From the NCBI RefSeq assembly GCF_000381125.1, contig NZ_KB905956.1, positions 1 through 38,798 of the forward strand: a stretch of 38,798 nucleotides of DNA. Direction: 5' to 3'. The notes below the pieces were generated by a model that saw only the letters and a program-made list of their open reading frames with translations, searched no databases and was not told where the DNA came from. Below are positions 8,448 through 18,030 of this stretch, piece after piece. Position 1 is the stretch's first letter. Each line of letters opens with the position of its first letter. This DNA is from Caldimonas manganoxidans ATCC BAA-369. Lineage in GTDB: Bacteria; Pseudomonadota; Gammaproteobacteria; Burkholderiales; Burkholderiaceae_C. Both the position numbers and the translations under genes were made by a program.

Positions 8448-8987
8448 ATGGCTCGTCTGCAACAGTACTACCGCGAGAAAGTCGTCCCGAACCTCATGAA
8501 GAAGTTCGGCTACAAGTCGGTCATGGAGGTGCCGCGCATCACCAAGATCACGCTGAACATGGGCGTGAGCGAGGCGGTGTCGGACAAGAAGGTCATGGAG
8601 CATGCGGTCAGCGACCTGGCCAAGATCGCTGGGCAAAAGCCCGTGATCACCAAGTCGCGCAAGGCCATTGCCGGCTTCAAGATCCGCGAGGGGGTGCCCA
8701 TCGGTTGCATGGTCACGCTGCGAGGGGTGCGCATGTATGAATTCCTCGATCGTTTCGTGACGATCGCGCTGCCCCGTGTGCGTGACTTCCGTGGGATTTC
8801 GGGGCGCTCCTTCGATGGCCGCGGCAACTACAACGTCGGCGTCAAAGAGCAGATCATCTTCCCCGAGATCGAATACGACAAGGTTGATGCCCTGCGTGGC
8901 CTCAACATCAGCATCACCACGACGGCCAAGTCGGACGAAGAGTGCAAAGCGCTGCTGTCCGAGTTCCGTTTCCCGTTCAAGAACTGA
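8448..8987 (+). CDS. rplE: 50S ribosomal protein L5
   Basis: L5 (179 aa) binds 5S rRNA and forms a bridge to the 30S head. [38 protein letters not shown] and [20 protein letters not shown] are characteristic. The ATG at 8448 is preceded by AAGAGG and gives the family length; a GTG at 8439 would add MFE and is less likely. Confidence 0.97.
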   Translation: MARLQQYYREKVVPNLMKKFGYKSVMEVPRITKITLNMGVSEAVSDKKVMEHAVSDLAKIAGQKPVITKSRKAIAGFKIREGVPIGCMVTLRGVRMYEFLDRFVTIALPRVRDFRGISGRSFDGRGNYNVGVKEQIIFPEIEYDKVDALRGLNISITTTAKSDEECKALLSEFRFPFKN

Positions 8988-8995
8988 GGTGGCTC

Positions 8996-9301
8996 ATGGC
9001 CAAGGTTTCCATGATTCAGCGCGAAGCCAAGCGCAGCAAGCTGGCCGCCAAGTACGCGAAGAAGTACGCCGAGCTCAAGGCCATCGCCAACGATGCCAAG
9101 AAAAGCGACGAGGAGCGCTACTTGGCGCGTCTGGAATTGCAAAAGCTGCCGCGCAATGCCAACCCCACCCGCCTGCGCGCGCGTTGCGGCCTGACCGGGC
9201 GGCCGCGTGGCACTTTCCGTTTGTTTGGTCTGAGTCGCAGCAAGATCCGCGACTTGGCGTTCCGTGGCGATATCCCGGGCGTCATCAAGGCCAGCTGGTA
9301 A
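8996..9301 (+). CDS. rpsN: 30S ribosomal protein S14, zinc-free long form
   Basis: S14 (101 aa) belongs to the 30S head. [20 protein letters not shown] and the C-terminal [20 protein letters not shown] match the long proteobacterial form. This form lacks the two CxxC pairs of the short zinc-binding S14; only one cysteine (in [15 protein letters not shown]) is present. It is therefore not a zinc client, a relevant point given the Zur locus farther downstream. Confidence 0.96.
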   Translation: MAKVSMIQREAKRSKLAAKYAKKYAELKAIANDAKKSDEERYLARLELQKLPRNANPTRLRARCGLTGRPRGTFRLFGLSRSKIRDLAFRGDIPGVIKASW

Positions 9302-9325
9302 TCGGCACGATCAGGAGAAGAACCC

Positions 9326-9721
9326 ATGAGCATGAGTGATCCTATCGCCGACATGCTGACCCGCATCCGCAACGCCCAGATCGTCGAGAAGGCCAGTGTT
9401 CGCATGCCTTCGTCGAAGCTGAAAGTGGCCATCGCGCAGGTGCTGAAGGATGAGGGCTACATCGAAGACTTCGTCGTGCGTGGCGAGGCTTCCAAGCCGG
9501 AGCTCGAAATTGCGCTGAAGTACTACGCCGGTCGTCCGGTGATCGAGCGTCTGGAGCGTGTGAGCCGTCCCGGTTTGCGGATCTACAAAGGTCGGCACGA
9601 GATTCCTCAGGTCATGAATGGCCTGGGTGTGGCCATCGTCACCACGCCCAAGGGTGTGATGACGGATCGTAAGGCACGTCAGGCCGGCATCGGCGGCGAA
9701 GTGCTCTGCTACGTCGCTTGA
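9326..9721 (+). CDS. rpsH: 30S ribosomal protein S8
   Basis: S8 (131 aa) is a primary 16S rRNA-binding protein and, in E. coli, the translational repressor of the spc operon acting at the rplE start region. [18 protein letters not shown] and the C-terminal [20 protein letters not shown] are conserved. CAGGAGAAG precedes the ATG. An alternative start two codons later (MSDPIAD) is possible. Confidence 0.97.
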   Translation: MSMSDPIADMLTRIRNAQIVEKASVRMPSSKLKVAIAQVLKDEGYIEDFVVRGEASKPELEIALKYYAGRPVIERLERVSRPGLRIYKGRHEIPQVMNGLGVAIVTTPKGVMTDRKARQAGIGGEVLCYVA

Positions 9722-9738
9722 TCGAGGAGAGGTCGCAA

Positions 9739-10272
9739 ATGTCCCGCGTTGGAAAAATGCCGATCGCCATCCCCCAGGGTGTGGATGTGTCGATCACTGC
9801 CGACCAGATCAGCGTCAAGGGCTCGCTGGGCACCTTGTCCCGTCCGTTGAACAAGCTGGTCACGGTCAAGAACGAGGGCGGCAAGCTGTCGTTTGCGCCC
9901 GTGAATGACTCTGCCGAGGCCAATGCCATGTCCGGCACCATGCGCGCCTTGGTGGCCAACATGGTGCAAGGCGTCAGCAAGGGCTTCGAGCGCAAGCTGA
10001 CCTTGGTGGGAGTGGGTTATCGTGCACAGGCTCAGGGGCAGAAGCTGAGTCTGCAAATCGGTTATTCCCATCCGGTGGTCAAGGACATGCCCGCCGGCAT
10101 CAAGGTGGAGACGCCCTCGCAGACGGAAATCGTGATCAAAGGCGCCGACCGTCAAGCGGTGGGCCAGATTGCTGCCGAGGTGCGCGCCTTCCGTCCGCCC
10201 GAGCCCTACAAGGGTAAAGGCATCCGCTATGCGGACGAGAAGGTGGTCATCAAAGAGACCAAGAAGAAGTAA
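9739..10272 (+). CDS. rplF: 50S ribosomal protein L6
   Basis: L6 (177 aa) lies near the sarcin-ricin loop and the factor-binding site. It begins [20 protein letters not shown]; ends with the conserved [19 protein letters not shown] followed by a short lysine tail. GAGGAGAGG lies upstream of the ATG at 9739. An earlier in-frame start at 9718 would add seven non-conserved residues overlapping the rpsH end and is rejected. Confidence 0.97.
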   Translation: MSRVGKMPIAIPQGVDVSITADQISVKGSLGTLSRPLNKLVTVKNEGGKLSFAPVNDSAEANAMSGTMRALVANMVQGVSKGFERKLTLVGVGYRAQAQGQKLSLQIGYSHPVVKDMPAGIKVETPSQTEIVIKGADRQAVGQIAAEVRAFRPPEPYKGKGIRYADEKVVIKETKKK

Positions 10273-10283
10273 GGAGCCGCCAG

Positions 10284-10649
10284 ATGTTGAACAAGAAAGA
10301 ACAGCGCCTGCGTCGCTCCCGCCAGACGCGTTTGCGTATCGCCCAGCAGCGTGTGGCGCGCTTGACCGTGTTCCGCTCCAACCTGCACATCTACGCCAAC
10401 GTCATCTCCGAAGACGGCACCCGTGTGTTGGCTTCGGCCTCGACGGTCGAGAAGGAAGTCCGCGAGCAGCTCGGTGGCAAGGGCAAGGGCGGCAATGTGG
10501 CGGCGGCCCAGATCGTCGGCAAGCGCATCGCCGAGAAGGCCAAGGCCGTTGGCATCGAGAAAGTGGCCTTCGACCGTTCGGGTTTTGCCTACCACGGCCG
10601 TGTGAAGGCGCTGGCCGAAGCGGCGCGCGAAGGCGGACTGAAGTTTTAA
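10284..10649 (+). CDS. rplR: 50S ribosomal protein L18
   Basis: L18 (121 aa) binds 5S rRNA together with L5. [37 protein letters not shown] and the C-terminal [20 protein letters not shown] are typical. AAGGAGCC is the Shine-Dalgarno. Located 11 bp after rplF and 24 bp before rpsE. Confidence 0.97.
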   Translation: MLNKKEQRLRRSRQTRLRIAQQRVARLTVFRSNLHIYANVISEDGTRVLASASTVEKEVREQLGGKGKGGNVAAAQIVGKRIAEKAKAVGIEKVAFDRSGFAYHGRVKALAEAAREGGLKF

Positions 10650-10673
10650 GCGCACGACCTCAAGGAATCCGAA

Positions 10674-11192
10674 ATGGCAAAGTTTCAACCGAAAGTGGCG
10701 GACGAAGGTCGCGACGACGGTCTGCGCGAAAAGATGATCGCGGTCAACCGCGTCACCAAAGTGGTCAAGGGCGGTCGCATTCTCGGTTTTGCGGCCTTGA
10801 CCGTGGTGGGTGATGGCGATGGGCGCATCGGCATGGGCAAGGGCAAAGCCCGTGAGGTGCCGGTGGCCGTGCAAAAGGCCATGGAGCAGGCGCGCCGCAA
10901 CATGTTCAAGGTCAGCCTGAAGAATGGCACCTTGCATCACAACGTCGTGGGTCAGCATGGCGCGGCCAAGGTGCTGATGGCCCCGGCCAAGCCTGGTGAC
11001 GGCATCATCGCCGGCGGTCCGATGCGAGCGATTTTCGAAGTCATGGGCGTGACCGACATCGTGGCCAAGAGCCATGGTTCGACCAACCCGTACAACATGG
11101 TGCGCGCCACGCTGGATGCTCTGAAGCGCTGCTCCACACCGGCCGAGATCGCGGCCAAGCGCGGCAAGTCGGTTGAAGAGCTGTTCAACTGA
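10674..11192 (+). CDS. rpsE: 30S ribosomal protein S5
   Basis: S5 (172 aa) is involved in mRNA unwinding and decoding fidelity; the spectinomycin-resistance loop is near its N-terminus. The motifs [13 protein letters not shown]-like ([20 protein letters not shown]), [20 protein letters not shown] and [20 protein letters not shown] are intact. AAGGAAT precedes the ATG. Nothing unusual in length. Confidence 0.97.
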   Translation: MAKFQPKVADEGRDDGLREKMIAVNRVTKVVKGGRILGFAALTVVGDGDGRIGMGKGKAREVPVAVQKAMEQARRNMFKVSLKNGTLHHNVVGQHGAAKVLMAPAKPGDGIIAGGPMRAIFEVMGVTDIVAKSHGSTNPYNMVRATLDALKRCSTPAEIAAKRGKSVEELFN

Positions 11193-11208
11193 CGGGCAGG
11201 AGAACGAC

Positions 11209-11400
11209 ATGGCTGAGAAAAAGACCCTGAAAGTCAAGCTGGTTCGCAGCGTGATCGGCACGCGGGCCGATCACCGCGCCACCGTGCGCGGCTTGGGCCT
11301 GCGCAAGCTCAATAGCGAATCGGTGCTGGAAGACACTCCCGCCGTGCGCGGAATGATCAACAAGGTGAGCTACCTGGTGCAGGTGGTTCAGGCAGGCTGA
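11209..11400 (+). CDS. rpmD: 50S ribosomal protein L30
   Basis: L30 (63 aa) is a small peripheral large-subunit protein. The core [20 protein letters not shown] followed by [20 protein letters not shown] identifies it. AGGAGAACGAC is the Shine-Dalgarno region; the earlier in-frame start at 11173 lies inside rpsE and has no family support. Confidence 0.95.
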   Translation: MAEKKTLKVKLVRSVIGTRADHRATVRGLGLRKLNSESVLEDTPAVRGMINKVSYLVQVVQAG

Positions 11401-11408
11401 GGACGATC

Positions 11409-11843
11409 ATGCAACTCAACTCCATCAAGCCGGCTGCGGGCTCCAAGCACGCCAAGCGCCGCGTGGGCCGTGGCATCGGTTCGGGCCTGGGCAAAACGGC
11501 TGGTCGCGGCCACAAGGGCCAAAAGTCGCGTGCTGGGGGCTTCCACAAGGTGGGCTTCGAAGGCGGTCAAATGCCCTTGCAGCGGCGGCTGCCCAAGCGC
11601 GGCTTCAAGTCGCAGAGCCTGAAGTTCAACGCCGAGGTGCGCCTGAGTGACCTGCAGCGTCTGGAAGCCACCGAGATCGATCTGCTTGCGCTCAAGCAAG
11701 CCGGCTTGGTCGGCGAGCTGGTGCGTCAAGTCAAGGTGATCGCTTCGGGCGAGCTCACCCGCAAGGTCGTGCTCAAGGGCCTGGCGGCCACCGCCGGCGC
11801 CAAGAAGGCGATCGAGGCCGCTGGCGGCTCCATCGTCGAGTAA
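11409..11843 (+). CDS. rplO: 50S ribosomal protein L15
   Basis: L15 (144 aa) binds 23S rRNA during late assembly. [20 protein letters not shown], the glycine-rich [19 protein letters not shown] and [18 protein letters not shown] are conserved. It is 8 bp after rpmD and 42 bp before secY, the usual spc order. Confidence 0.97.
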   Translation: MQLNSIKPAAGSKHAKRRVGRGIGSGLGKTAGRGHKGQKSRAGGFHKVGFEGGQMPLQRRLPKRGFKSQSLKFNAEVRLSDLQRLEATEIDLLALKQAGLVGELVRQVKVIASGELTRKVVLKGLAATAGAKKAIEAAGGSIVE

Positions 11844-11885
11844 CGCGCCGCAAGCAAAGACTAGGCTCACGAGGACACCTTAGCC

Positions 11886-13196
11886 GTGGCAAGCAACGCA
11901 AGTCAGTTGGCCAAGACCGGGAAGTTCGGCGATCTGCGTCGCCGGCTGTTTTTCCTGGTCATGGCGCTGGTCGTCTACCGCATTGGGGCGCACATCCCGG
12001 TGCCGGGGATCGACCCCAACCAGCTGCAGGAGCTTTTCCGCAGCCAACAAGGCGGCATCCTGAGCCTGTTCAACATGTTCTCGGGGGGGGCGCTGTCGCG
12101 TTTCACCGTGTTCGCGCTGGGCATCATGCCCTACATTTCGGCGTCGATCATCATGCAGTTGATGACCTACGTCGTGCCCACGCTCGAACAGCTGAAGAAA
12201 GAGGGTGAGGCGGGTCGTCGCAAGATCACGCAGTACACGCGCTATGGCACCCTGGGGCTGGCGATTTTCCAGTCGGTGTCGATCGCCATCGCCTTGGAAA
12301 GCTCGCCCGGCTTGGTCCTCAATCCTGGGTTCGGCTTTCGCGTGACGGCCATGATCAGCCTGACCGCGGGAACCATGTTCTTGATGTGGCTGGGCGAGCA
12401 AATCACCGAGCGCGGCCTGGGCAATGGCATTTCGATCCTGATTTTCGCGGGCATCGTGGCCGGCCTGCCCAATGCCATCGGAGGGCTTTTCGAGCTGGTG
12501 CGCACGGGGGCGATGAGCATCATCGTGAGCCTGGCGATCATCGTGCTCGTGGCGCTGGTCACCTACTTCGTGGTGTTCGTGGAGCGGGGGCAGCGCAAGA
12601 TCTTGGTGAATTACGCCAAGCGCCAGGTCGGTAACCGGATCTACGGGGGGCAGGCCTCGCACTTGCCCCTGAAGTTGAACATGGCCGGGGTGATCCCGCC
12701 GATCTTTGCCTCGTCGATCATCTTGCTGCCGGCCACGGTGGTGAGTTGGTTCAGCACGGGCGACAGCCTGCGTTGGCTGAAGAACATTGCCGACGCCTTG
12801 CATCCGGGCCAACCGGTCTATGTGATGCTGTATGCCGCGGCGATTGTGTTCTTCTGCTTTTTCTATACGGCGTTGGTGTTCAACAGCCGTGAGACTGCAG
12901 ACAACTTGAAGAAAAGCGGTGCCTTCATTCCGGGCATCCGTCCGGGCGAGCAGACGGCGCGTTACATCGACAAAATCTTGTCGCGTCTGACCCTGGCGGG
13001 CGCGCTGTACATCACCGCGGTGTGTTTGCTGCCTGAGTTTTTGATCTTGAAGTACAACGTGCCGTTTTATTTCGGCGGCACCTCGTTGCTGATCATCGTG
13101 GTCGTGACGATGGACTTCTGGGCTCAGGTGCAGTCCTATGTGATGTCGCAGCAGTATGAATCGCTGCTGAAGAAGGCAAATTTCAAGGCCGGTTGA
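11886..13196 (+). CDS. secY: Protein translocase subunit SecY
   Basis: SecY (436 aa) is the channel-forming subunit of the SecYEG translocon in the inner membrane. About ten hydrophobic segments are visible. Plug and pore regions are recognisable, including [31 protein letters not shown] and the cytoplasmic loops [18 protein letters not shown] and [20 protein letters not shown]. The start is GTG at 11886, preceded by GAGGACACC. It follows rplO by 42 bp and precedes infA by 31 bp. Confidence 0.97.
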   Translation: MASNASQLAKTGKFGDLRRRLFFLVMALVVYRIGAHIPVPGIDPNQLQELFRSQQGGILSLFNMFSGGALSRFTVFALGIMPYISASIIMQLMTYVVPTLEQLKKEGEAGRRKITQYTRYGTLGLAIFQSVSIAIALESSPGLVLNPGFGFRVTAMISLTAGTMFLMWLGEQITERGLGNGISILIFAGIVAGLPNAIGGLFELVRTGAMSIIVSLAIIVLVALVTYFVVFVERGQRKILVNYAKRQVGNRIYGGQASHLPLKLNMAGVIPPIFASSIILLPATVVSWFSTGDSLRWLKNIADALHPGQPVYVMLYAAAIVFFCFFYTALVFNSRETADNLKKSGAFIPGIRPGEQTARYIDKILSRLTLAGALYITAVCLLPEFLILKYNVPFYFGGTSLLIIVVVTMDFWAQVQSYVMSQQYESLLKKANFKAG

Positions 13197-13227
13197 GACA
13201 GGCCGTCAGCGAAACGAACGAACACGC

Positions 13228-13446
13228 ATGGCGAAAGACGACGTCATTCAAATGCAGGGCGAAGTGATCGAAAACTTGCCCAATGCCACGTTTCGCGTGA
13301 AGTTGGAGAACGGGCACGTGGTGCTCGGTCACATTTCGGGCAAGATGCGCATGCATTACATCCGCATCCTGCCCGGCGACAAGGTGACCGTCGAACTCAC
13401 GCCCTACGATTTGAGTCGCGCTCGCATCGTGTTTCGAGCGAAGTGA
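13228..13446 (+). CDS. infA: Translation initiation factor IF-1
   Basis: IF-1 (72 aa) is an OB-fold protein that occupies the 30S A site during initiation. [40 protein letters not shown] and the C-terminal [13 protein letters not shown] are family-typical. Placement between secY and rpmJ is standard for betaproteobacteria. Confidence 0.97.
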   Translation: MAKDDVIQMQGEVIENLPNATFRVKLENGHVVLGHISGKMRMHYIRILPGDKVTVELTPYDLSRARIVFRAK

Positions 13447-13472
13447 GCAACTGAAAGGTCAAGGAGAAGACC

Positions 13473-13586
13473 ATGAAAGTTTCGGCATCTGTCAAAAGGA
13501 TCTGCCGCAATTGCAAGATCATCCGCCGCAATGGCGTGGTTCGCGTGATTTGCACCGACCCGCGCCACAAGCAGCGCCAGGGCTGA
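13473..13586 (+). CDS. rpmJ: 50S ribosomal protein L36, zinc-binding form
   Basis: This 37-residue protein is the smallest ribosomal protein of the cluster. The translation runs [15 protein letters not shown] and ends [11 protein letters not shown] complete zinc ribbon is present: C11, C14, C27 and H32. The ATG at 13473 is preceded by AAGGAGAAG. In many bacteria a zinc-free L36 paralogue is under Zur control and replaces this form in zinc shortage; none is seen in this window. Confidence 0.95.
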   Translation: MKVSASVKRICRNCKIIRRNGVVRVICTDPRHKQRQG

Positions 13587-13628
13587 GCGGCAGCGCCGCC
13601 CCGGATGAACGCGAGTTAGAGGACGCAC

Positions 13629-13994
13629 ATGGCACGTATTGCTGGTATCAACATCCCGCCCCACAAGCACACCGAGATCGGTCTGACCGCGATCTACGGC
13701 ATCGGCCGCTCGACGGCGCAGAAGATCTGCGACGCCTGCGCGATTCCGTATGACAAGAAGATCAAGGATTTGACCGACGCCGACCTGGAGAAAATCCGGG
13801 AAGAAGTGGGCAAGCTGACCATCGAGGGCGACTTGCGCCGCGAGATGTCGATCAATATCAAGCGCTTGATGGATTTGGGTTGCTACCGCGGTTTCCGCCA
13901 TCGTCGCGGCCTGCCTGTGCGCGGCCAGCGCACTCGTACCAACGCCCGTACCCGCAAGGGGCCGCGCAAAGCCGGCGTGGCGTTGAAGAAGTAA
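13629..13994 (+). CDS. rpsM: 30S ribosomal protein S13
   Basis: S13 (121 aa) sits at the top of the 30S head and contacts P-site tRNA through its basic tail. [35 protein letters not shown] and the C-terminal [20 protein letters not shown] are conserved. GAGGACGC is the Shine-Dalgarno. It begins the alpha section; the 42-bp gap upstream shows no obvious promoter. Confidence 0.97.
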   Translation: MARIAGINIPPHKHTEIGLTAIYGIGRSTAQKICDACAIPYDKKIKDLTDADLEKIREEVGKLTIEGDLRREMSINIKRLMDLGCYRGFRHRRGLPVRGQRTRTNARTRKGPRKAGVALKK

Positions 13995-14029
13995 GCCGCC
14001 GCAATCACGCTGATTGAAAGAAGGTATTC

Positions 14030-14434
14030 ATGGCCAAGTCACCTGCGAACACCGCTGCCCGCCGCGTGAGCAAGAAGGTCCGCAAAAACGTTGCGGACGG
14101 CATCGCGCACGTCCACGCCTCGTTCAACAACACGATCATCACGATCACCGACCGCCAGGGCAACGCGTTGGCCTGGGCTTCTTCCGGTGGTCAGGGTTTC
14201 AAGGGCTCGCGCAAGTCCACTCCGTTTGCCGCCCAGGTGGCCGCCGAAATGGCCGGACGCGCTGCGCAGGAGCAGGGCATCAAGAACCTGGACGTCGAGA
14301 TCAAGGGGCCCGGGCCCGGGCGGGAGTCCTCGGTGCGCGCGTTGGCGGCGCTGGGCATTCGCATCACCTCGATTTCCGACGTGACGCCGATCCCGCACAA
14401 TGGTTGCCGCCCGCCAAAGCGTCGTCGCATCTAA
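14030..14434 (+). CDS. rpsK: 30S ribosomal protein S11
   Basis: S11 (134 aa) forms the 30S platform with S6/S18 and contacts m[43 protein letters not shown] and the C-terminal [16 protein letters not shown] are diagnostic. GAAAGAAGG lies upstream of the ATG. Its stop is followed by a 164-bp gap before rpsD. Confidence 0.97.
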   Translation: MAKSPANTAARRVSKKVRKNVADGIAHVHASFNNTIITITDRQGNALAWASSGGQGFKGSRKSTPFAAQVAAEMAGRAAQEQGIKNLDVEIKGPGPGRESSVRALAALGIRITSISDVTPIPHNGCRPPKRRRI

Positions 14435-14454
14435 TAGAATTGTGTGTTTTGGTT

Positions 14455-14488
14455 CGCCGGCCGGTGTTGTGAGGCACCTGGGCCGGCG
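14455..14488 (+). promoter_or_regulatory. Stable stem-loop in the rpsD leader
   Basis: CGCCGGCC (14455-14462) pairs with GGCCGGCG (14481-14488), and the next bases GGTG (14463-14466) pair with CACC (14475-14478), giving a 12-bp stem with a TG bulge and an eight-base loop. It lies midway in the 164-bp rpsK-rpsD gap, about 110 bp before rpsD. It could be an attenuator, an S4-responsive leader element or a processing site; sequence alone cannot decide. Confidence 0.6.
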
Positions 14489-14598
14489 GTTTCGTTGAAG
14501 CCCACCGTCCGGACGCGATCGACAGAGCATCGACATTCCGCTTCCGGACTCGCGCAGCCGCGCAAGCGGCGGCGTCAGATTTTTGAGGAAAGACTCAA

Positions 14599-15222
14599 GT
14601 GGCACGTTATCTCGGCCCCAAGGCCAAACTCTCCCGCCGTGAAGGCACCGATCTCTACCTGAAGAGCGCCCGCCGCGCCATCGGGGACAAAGCCAAGTTC
14701 GACAGCAAGCCCGGCCAGCACGGCCGCACGTCGGGGTCTCGCACCTCGGACTACGGCCTGCAGTTGCGCGAGAAGCAAAAGGTCAAGCGCATGTACGGCG
14801 TGCTGGAGCGTCAGTTCCGACGTTATTTCGCCGAGGCCGAGCGCCGCAAGGGCAACACCGGTGCGAATTTGCTGCAGTTGCTGGAGTCGCGTCTGGACAA
14901 CGTCGTCTATCGCATGGGCTTTGGCTCCACGCGTGCGGAAGCCCGCCAGCTGGTGTCGCACAAGGGCATTACGGTCAATGGGCAGTGCGTCAACATCCCG
15001 TCCTACCTGGTCAAGCCCGGTGACGTGGTGGCCGTGGCCGAGAAGGCCAAGAAGCAGCTGCGCGTGCAGGAGGCCTTCAAGCTGGCCCAGCAAATCGGAT
15101 TGCCGGGTTGGGTGCAGGTGGACGGCAGCAAGCTCGAAGGCGTGTTCAAGAAGACGCCCGACCGTGATGAATTCGGTGCCGAGATCAACGAATCGCTGAT
15201 CGTCGAACTGTACTCGCGTTGA
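14599..15222 (+). CDS. rpsD: 30S ribosomal protein S4
   Basis: S4 (207 aa) is a primary 16S rRNA binder and assembly initiator, and in E. coli is the repressor of the alpha operon. [20 protein letters not shown], the S4 RNA-binding domain with [20 protein letters not shown] (near residue 95) and the C-terminal [11 protein letters not shown] are present. The start is GTG at 14599, with GAGGAAAGA upstream. Gaps on both sides (164 and 134 bp) are long for this cluster and contain inverted repeats. Confidence 0.97.
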   Translation: MARYLGPKAKLSRREGTDLYLKSARRAIGDKAKFDSKPGQHGRTSGSRTSDYGLQLREKQKVKRMYGVLERQFRRYFAEAERRKGNTGANLLQLLESRLDNVVYRMGFGSTRAEARQLVSHKGITVNGQCVNIPSYLVKPGDVVAVAEKAKKQLRVQEAFKLAQQIGLPGWVQVDGSKLEGVFKKTPDRDEFGAEINESLIVELYSR

Positions 15223-15283
15223 TGCCGAAGGCGGCCTCGCGTCCTTTCGGGTGGCACGAGGCGCCAAGCGTGTTTTCAAAGAA

Positions 15284-15302
15284 CCTGGTGCCTGGCACCA
15301 GG
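15284..15302 (+). repeat. Perfect 9-bp inverted repeat before rpoA
   Basis: CCTGGTGCC (15284-15292) and GGCACCAGG (15294-15302) flank a single T. As DNA it is a near-continuous palindrome that could bind a dimeric protein; as RNA it would form a short stable hairpin about 55 nt before the rpoA start. No T-tract follows. Confidence 0.6.
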
Positions 15303-15356
15303 CGGTCCATCAGCCTTATCGGTGTAACGAGCCGAGGGTATTGACAGGAAGACCTC

Positions 15357-16343
15357 ATGCAAACCAATCTGCTGAAACCCAAGGCCATCAATGTCGAGCC
15401 GCTGGGCGGTCACCGAGCCAAGGTGACGCTGGAGCCCTTCGAGCGCGGTTATGGCCACACGCTGGGCAACGCCTTGCGCCGTGTGCTGCTGTCGTCGATG
15501 GTGGGTTATGCGCCCACCGAAGTGACGATTGCCGGCGTGCTGCACGAGTACTCGACCATCGACGGAGTGCAGGAAGACGTGGTGCACATCATGCTCAATC
15601 TGAAGGGCGTGGTGTTCCGTCTGCACAACCGCGATGAAGTCACCTTGGTGCTGCGCAAGGAAGGCGAAGGCCCGGTGACGGCCGGTGACATTCAGACGCC
15701 GCATGATGTCGAGATCATCAATCCCGACCATGTGATCGCCCACTTGGCCCAGGGGGGCAAGCTGGACATGCAGATCAAGGTGGAGAAGGGGCGTGGCTAT
15801 GTGCCTGGTACCCTGCGCCGCTTCGGCGACGAGCCCACCAAAGCCATCGGCCGCATCGTGCTGGACGCCTCGTTCTCGCCGGTCAAGCGGGTGAGCTACA
15901 CGGTGGAAAGCGCCCGTGTGGAGCAGCGCACCGACCTGGACAAGCTGGTGATGGAGATCGAGACCAATGGCGCGATCTCTCCGGAGGAGGCGATCCGGGC
16001 CTCGGCCAAGATCCTGGTCGAGCAGCTGGCCGTCTTTGCCCAGTTGGAAGGCAGCGATCTGCCCGGCTTCGAGCCGGCCATGCCGCGCAGCCAGACCTTC
16101 GACCCGATCTTGCTGCGTCCGGTGGACGAGCTGGAGTTGACGGTGCGCTCGGCCAACTGCTTGAAGGCCGAGAACATCTACTACATCGGCGACTTGATTC
16201 AGCGTACGGAGACCGAGCTGCTCAAGACCCCGAACCTGGGCCGCAAGTCGCTCAACGAAATCAAGGAAGTGTTGGCCTCGCGGGGCCTCACGTTGGGCGT
16301 GCGTCTGGAGAACTGGCCGCCGTCTGGTTTGGACAAGCGCTGA
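15357..16343 (+). CDS. rpoA: DNA-directed RNA polymerase subunit alpha
   Basis: The alpha subunit (328 aa) nucleates RNA polymerase assembly and its C-terminal domain contacts UP elements and activators. The N-terminal domain (residues 1 to about 230) contains [20 protein letters not shown] and the [18 protein letters not shown] motif. The C-terminal domain shows [20 protein letters not shown] and [19 protein letters not shown], including the DNA-contacting helix region. AGGAAGACC precedes the ATG. Confidence 0.98.
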   Translation: MQTNLLKPKAINVEPLGGHRAKVTLEPFERGYGHTLGNALRRVLLSSMVGYAPTEVTIAGVLHEYSTIDGVQEDVVHIMLNLKGVVFRLHNRDEVTLVLRKEGEGPVTAGDIQTPHDVEIINPDHVIAHLAQGGKLDMQIKVEKGRGYVPGTLRRFGDEPTKAIGRIVLDASFSPVKRVSYTVESARVEQRTDLDKLVMEIETNGAISPEEAIRASAKILVEQLAVFAQLEGSDLPGFEPAMPRSQTFDPILLRPVDELELTVRSANCLKAENIYYIGDLIQRTETELLKTPNLGRKSLNEIKEVLASRGLTLGVRLENWPPSGLDKR

Positions 16344-16429
16344 CATCGGCCGGCCCTCTTGCGAGGGCGCGGCCGCCGGATCGGCCCCGGGGGCGGATCC
16401 GCAGCCTTCGTTTCATGAATCGTGTGCAC

Positions 16430-16459
16430 CTTCCGGTACCTGATACGGCCGGAAGTTTT
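16430..16459 (+). promoter_or_regulatory. Hairpin with short T-tract before rplQ
   Basis: CTTCCGG (16430-16436) pairs with CCGGAAG (16449-16455) and is followed by TTTT. It lies 21 bp upstream of rplQ, in a 137-bp gap after rpoA. It could be a partial terminator that lowers rplQ output relative to rpoA, or simply part of the rplQ leader. Confidence 0.4.
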
Positions 16460-16480
16460 GGATAAAGAAAGGAATGCACC

Positions 16481-16897
16481 ATGCGTCATCGTCACGGACT
16501 TCGCAAACTCAACCGCACCTCCGAGCACCGTCTCGCGATGCTGCGCAACATGGCCAATGCGCTGATCGAGCACGAGGCCATCAAAACCACGCTGCCCAAG
16601 GCCAAGGAACTGCGCCGCATCGTCGAGCCGCTGATCACGCTGGGCAAGGAGCCGACGGTGGCAAACAAGCGCTTGGCGTTTGCCCGTCTGCGCAACCGTG
16701 ACAACGTGGTGAAGCTGTTCAATGTGCTGGGCGAACGCTACAAAACCCGGCCGGGGGGCTACACCCGCATCCTGAAGATGGGCTTCCGCGTGGGCGACAA
16801 CGCGCCGATGGCGTATGTCGAGCTGGTGGATCGCCCCGAGCCGACCGAGGCCGAAGCGGCCAAGGTCGAGGCGGCCAAGACCGAGGCGGCCGAGTAA
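16481..16897 (+). CDS. rplQ: 50S ribosomal protein L17
   Basis: L17 (138 aa) is near the tunnel exit. [20 protein letters not shown] and [20 protein letters not shown] are conserved. The C-terminal tail after [10 protein letters not shown] is Ala/Glu/Lys-rich with an EAAK-type repeat ([11 protein letters not shown]) and extends about ten residues beyond the E. coli protein. AAGGAATGC precedes the ATG. It ends the ribosomal cluster; a strong terminator lies 45 bp downstream. Confidence 0.97.
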   Translation: MRHRHGLRKLNRTSEHRLAMLRNMANALIEHEAIKTTLPKAKELRRIVEPLITLGKEPTVANKRLAFARLRNRDNVVKLFNVLGERYKTRPGGYTRILKMGFRVGDNAPMAYVELVDRPEPTEAEAAKVEAAKTEAAE

Positions 16898-16942
16898 GTC
16901 GGTTGGGCGTCGGCAGACGCCGGCGCTGGCGATAGGCTTCCG

Positions 16943-16975
16943 GGGGCCGGCCTTGTGCCGGCCCCTTGTTTTTGT
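16943..16975 (+). terminator. Intrinsic terminator of the ribosomal cluster
   Basis: GGGGCCGGC (16943-16951) pairs with GCCGGCCCC (16957-16965) around a CTTGT loop and is followed by TTGTTTTTGT. This is a textbook Rho-independent terminator and closes the alpha operon after rplQ. Confidence 0.92.
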
Positions 16976-16982
16976 ATGGGCC

Positions 16983-17013
16983 TCTTTGGAGGGGCCGTCT
17001 TTGGAGGGGGCCG
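16983..17013 (+). repeat. Two tandem copies of a 15-16 bp repeat
   Basis: TCTTTGGAGGGGCCG (16983-16997) is followed directly by TCTTTGGAGGGGGCCG (16998-17013), the second copy having one extra G. They lie between the rplQ terminator and the ABC transporter gene, about 60 bp upstream of the latter. Role unknown; slippage is a sufficient explanation. Confidence 0.8.
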
Positions 17014-17073
17014 GTGGGCGGCAATGGCCGTCTGCGGGCGAGGAATCCGGCTCTTTGGCACACTGGCAGGTCT

Positions 17074-18009
17074 ATGTCCGCCTCGTCTCCGTCTGCGCCG
17101 CTGTTTGCCGTCGAGCACTTGGTCAAGCGTTACAACGGCCACACGGTGGTCGATGGCCTCAGTTTCGAGATCCGCGCTGGGGAATGCTTGGGCGTGATCG
17201 GGCCCAACGGGGCCGGCAAGACGACGACGATCCGGATGTGCCTGGGGCTGACGGCGCCGCAGTCCGGGCGCATCACGGCGTTTGGGATGTCGGTGCCCGA
17301 GCGGCTGAGGGAGATCAAGCAGCGCTTGGGCGTGGTCAGCCAGTTCGACAGCCTGGACCCGGATTTTTCGTGTGCGGAGAACTTGATCGTTTTCGCGCGC
17401 TATTTCGGCTTGCCTGGCGCCGTGGTGGCGCAGCGAGTGCCGATGTTGTTGCAGTTTGCGGCGCTGCAATCGAAGGCACAGGCCAAGCCGGCGGAGTTGT
17501 CCGGCGGCATGCGGCGACGCCTGAGCTTGGCACGGGCCTTGGTGAATGACCCGGACTTGCTGCTGCTGGATGAGCCGACCACGGGGCTGGACCCGCAGGC
17601 GCGCCACTTGATGTGGGAGCGGCTCAAAGAGTTGCTGCAGCAAGGCAAGTCCATCCTGCTGACGACCCATTTCATGGACGAGGCCGAGCGTTTGTGCGAT
17701 CGGCTCATCGTGTTGGACCATGGGCGCAAGATCGCCGAGGGCACGCCACGCGGCTTGATTGCCGAGCATTTGGAGTCCGATGTGATCGAGGTGTATGGCC
17801 AGGGGGCGCGGCAGGCGGCACAGCAGCTCCAGCCCTTGTGCGAGCGGGTCGAGCGCAGCGGGGAGACCACGTTTTTGTATGTGAACCGGCCGCAGCCGGT
17901 GTTGCAGCGCTTGGCCGATCTGGCTGGGGTGAGATACCTGCATCGTCCTGCCAATTTGGAGGATCTGTTTCTCAAGCTCACGGGGCGGCAGATCCGCGAC
18001 GATGCCTGA
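17074..18009 (+). CDS. ABC exporter ATP-binding protein, NodI-like
   Basis: This 311-aa protein is the ATPase of an ABC-2 type exporter. Walker A is GPNGAGKT (residues 43-50), the signature is [15 protein letters not shown], Walker B is [12 protein letters not shown], and the H-loop is in [15 protein letters not shown]. The C-terminal region with residues shared with NodI-type ATPases ends in [14 protein letters not shown]. The ATG at 17074 lies 98 bp after the ribosomal terminator. The permease partner follows after 21 bp. NodI/NodJ exporters carry lipo-chito-oligosaccharides in rhizobia, but homologues in non-nodulating betaproteobacteria have no established substrate, so no cargo is assigned. 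Confidence 0.92.
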   Translation: MSASSPSAPLFAVEHLVKRYNGHTVVDGLSFEIRAGECLGVIGPNGAGKTTTIRMCLGLTAPQSGRITAFGMSVPERLREIKQRLGVVSQFDSLDPDFSCAENLIVFARYFGLPGAVVAQRVPMLLQFAALQSKAQAKPAELSGGMRRRLSLARALVNDPDLLLLDEPTTGLDPQARHLMWERLKELLQQGKSILLTTHFMDEAERLCDRLIVLDHGRKIAEGTPRGLIAEHLESDVIEVYGQGARQAAQQLQPLCERVERSGETTFLYVNRPQPVLQRLADLAGVRYLHRPANLEDLFLKLTGRQIRDDA

Positions 18010-18030
18010 CTTCATGAGGTCTGCCGAATC

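Noticed and set aside
14435-14440. TAGAAT just after rpsK as a -10 for rpsD
   Set aside because: No acceptable -35 is found 16-18 bp upstream; the hexamer overlaps the rpsK stop region by chance.
15341-15346. TTGACA as a -35 box before rpoA
   Set aside because: It is 11 bp before the rpoA ATG, overlapping the Shine-Dalgarno region, too close to make a promoter for this gene.
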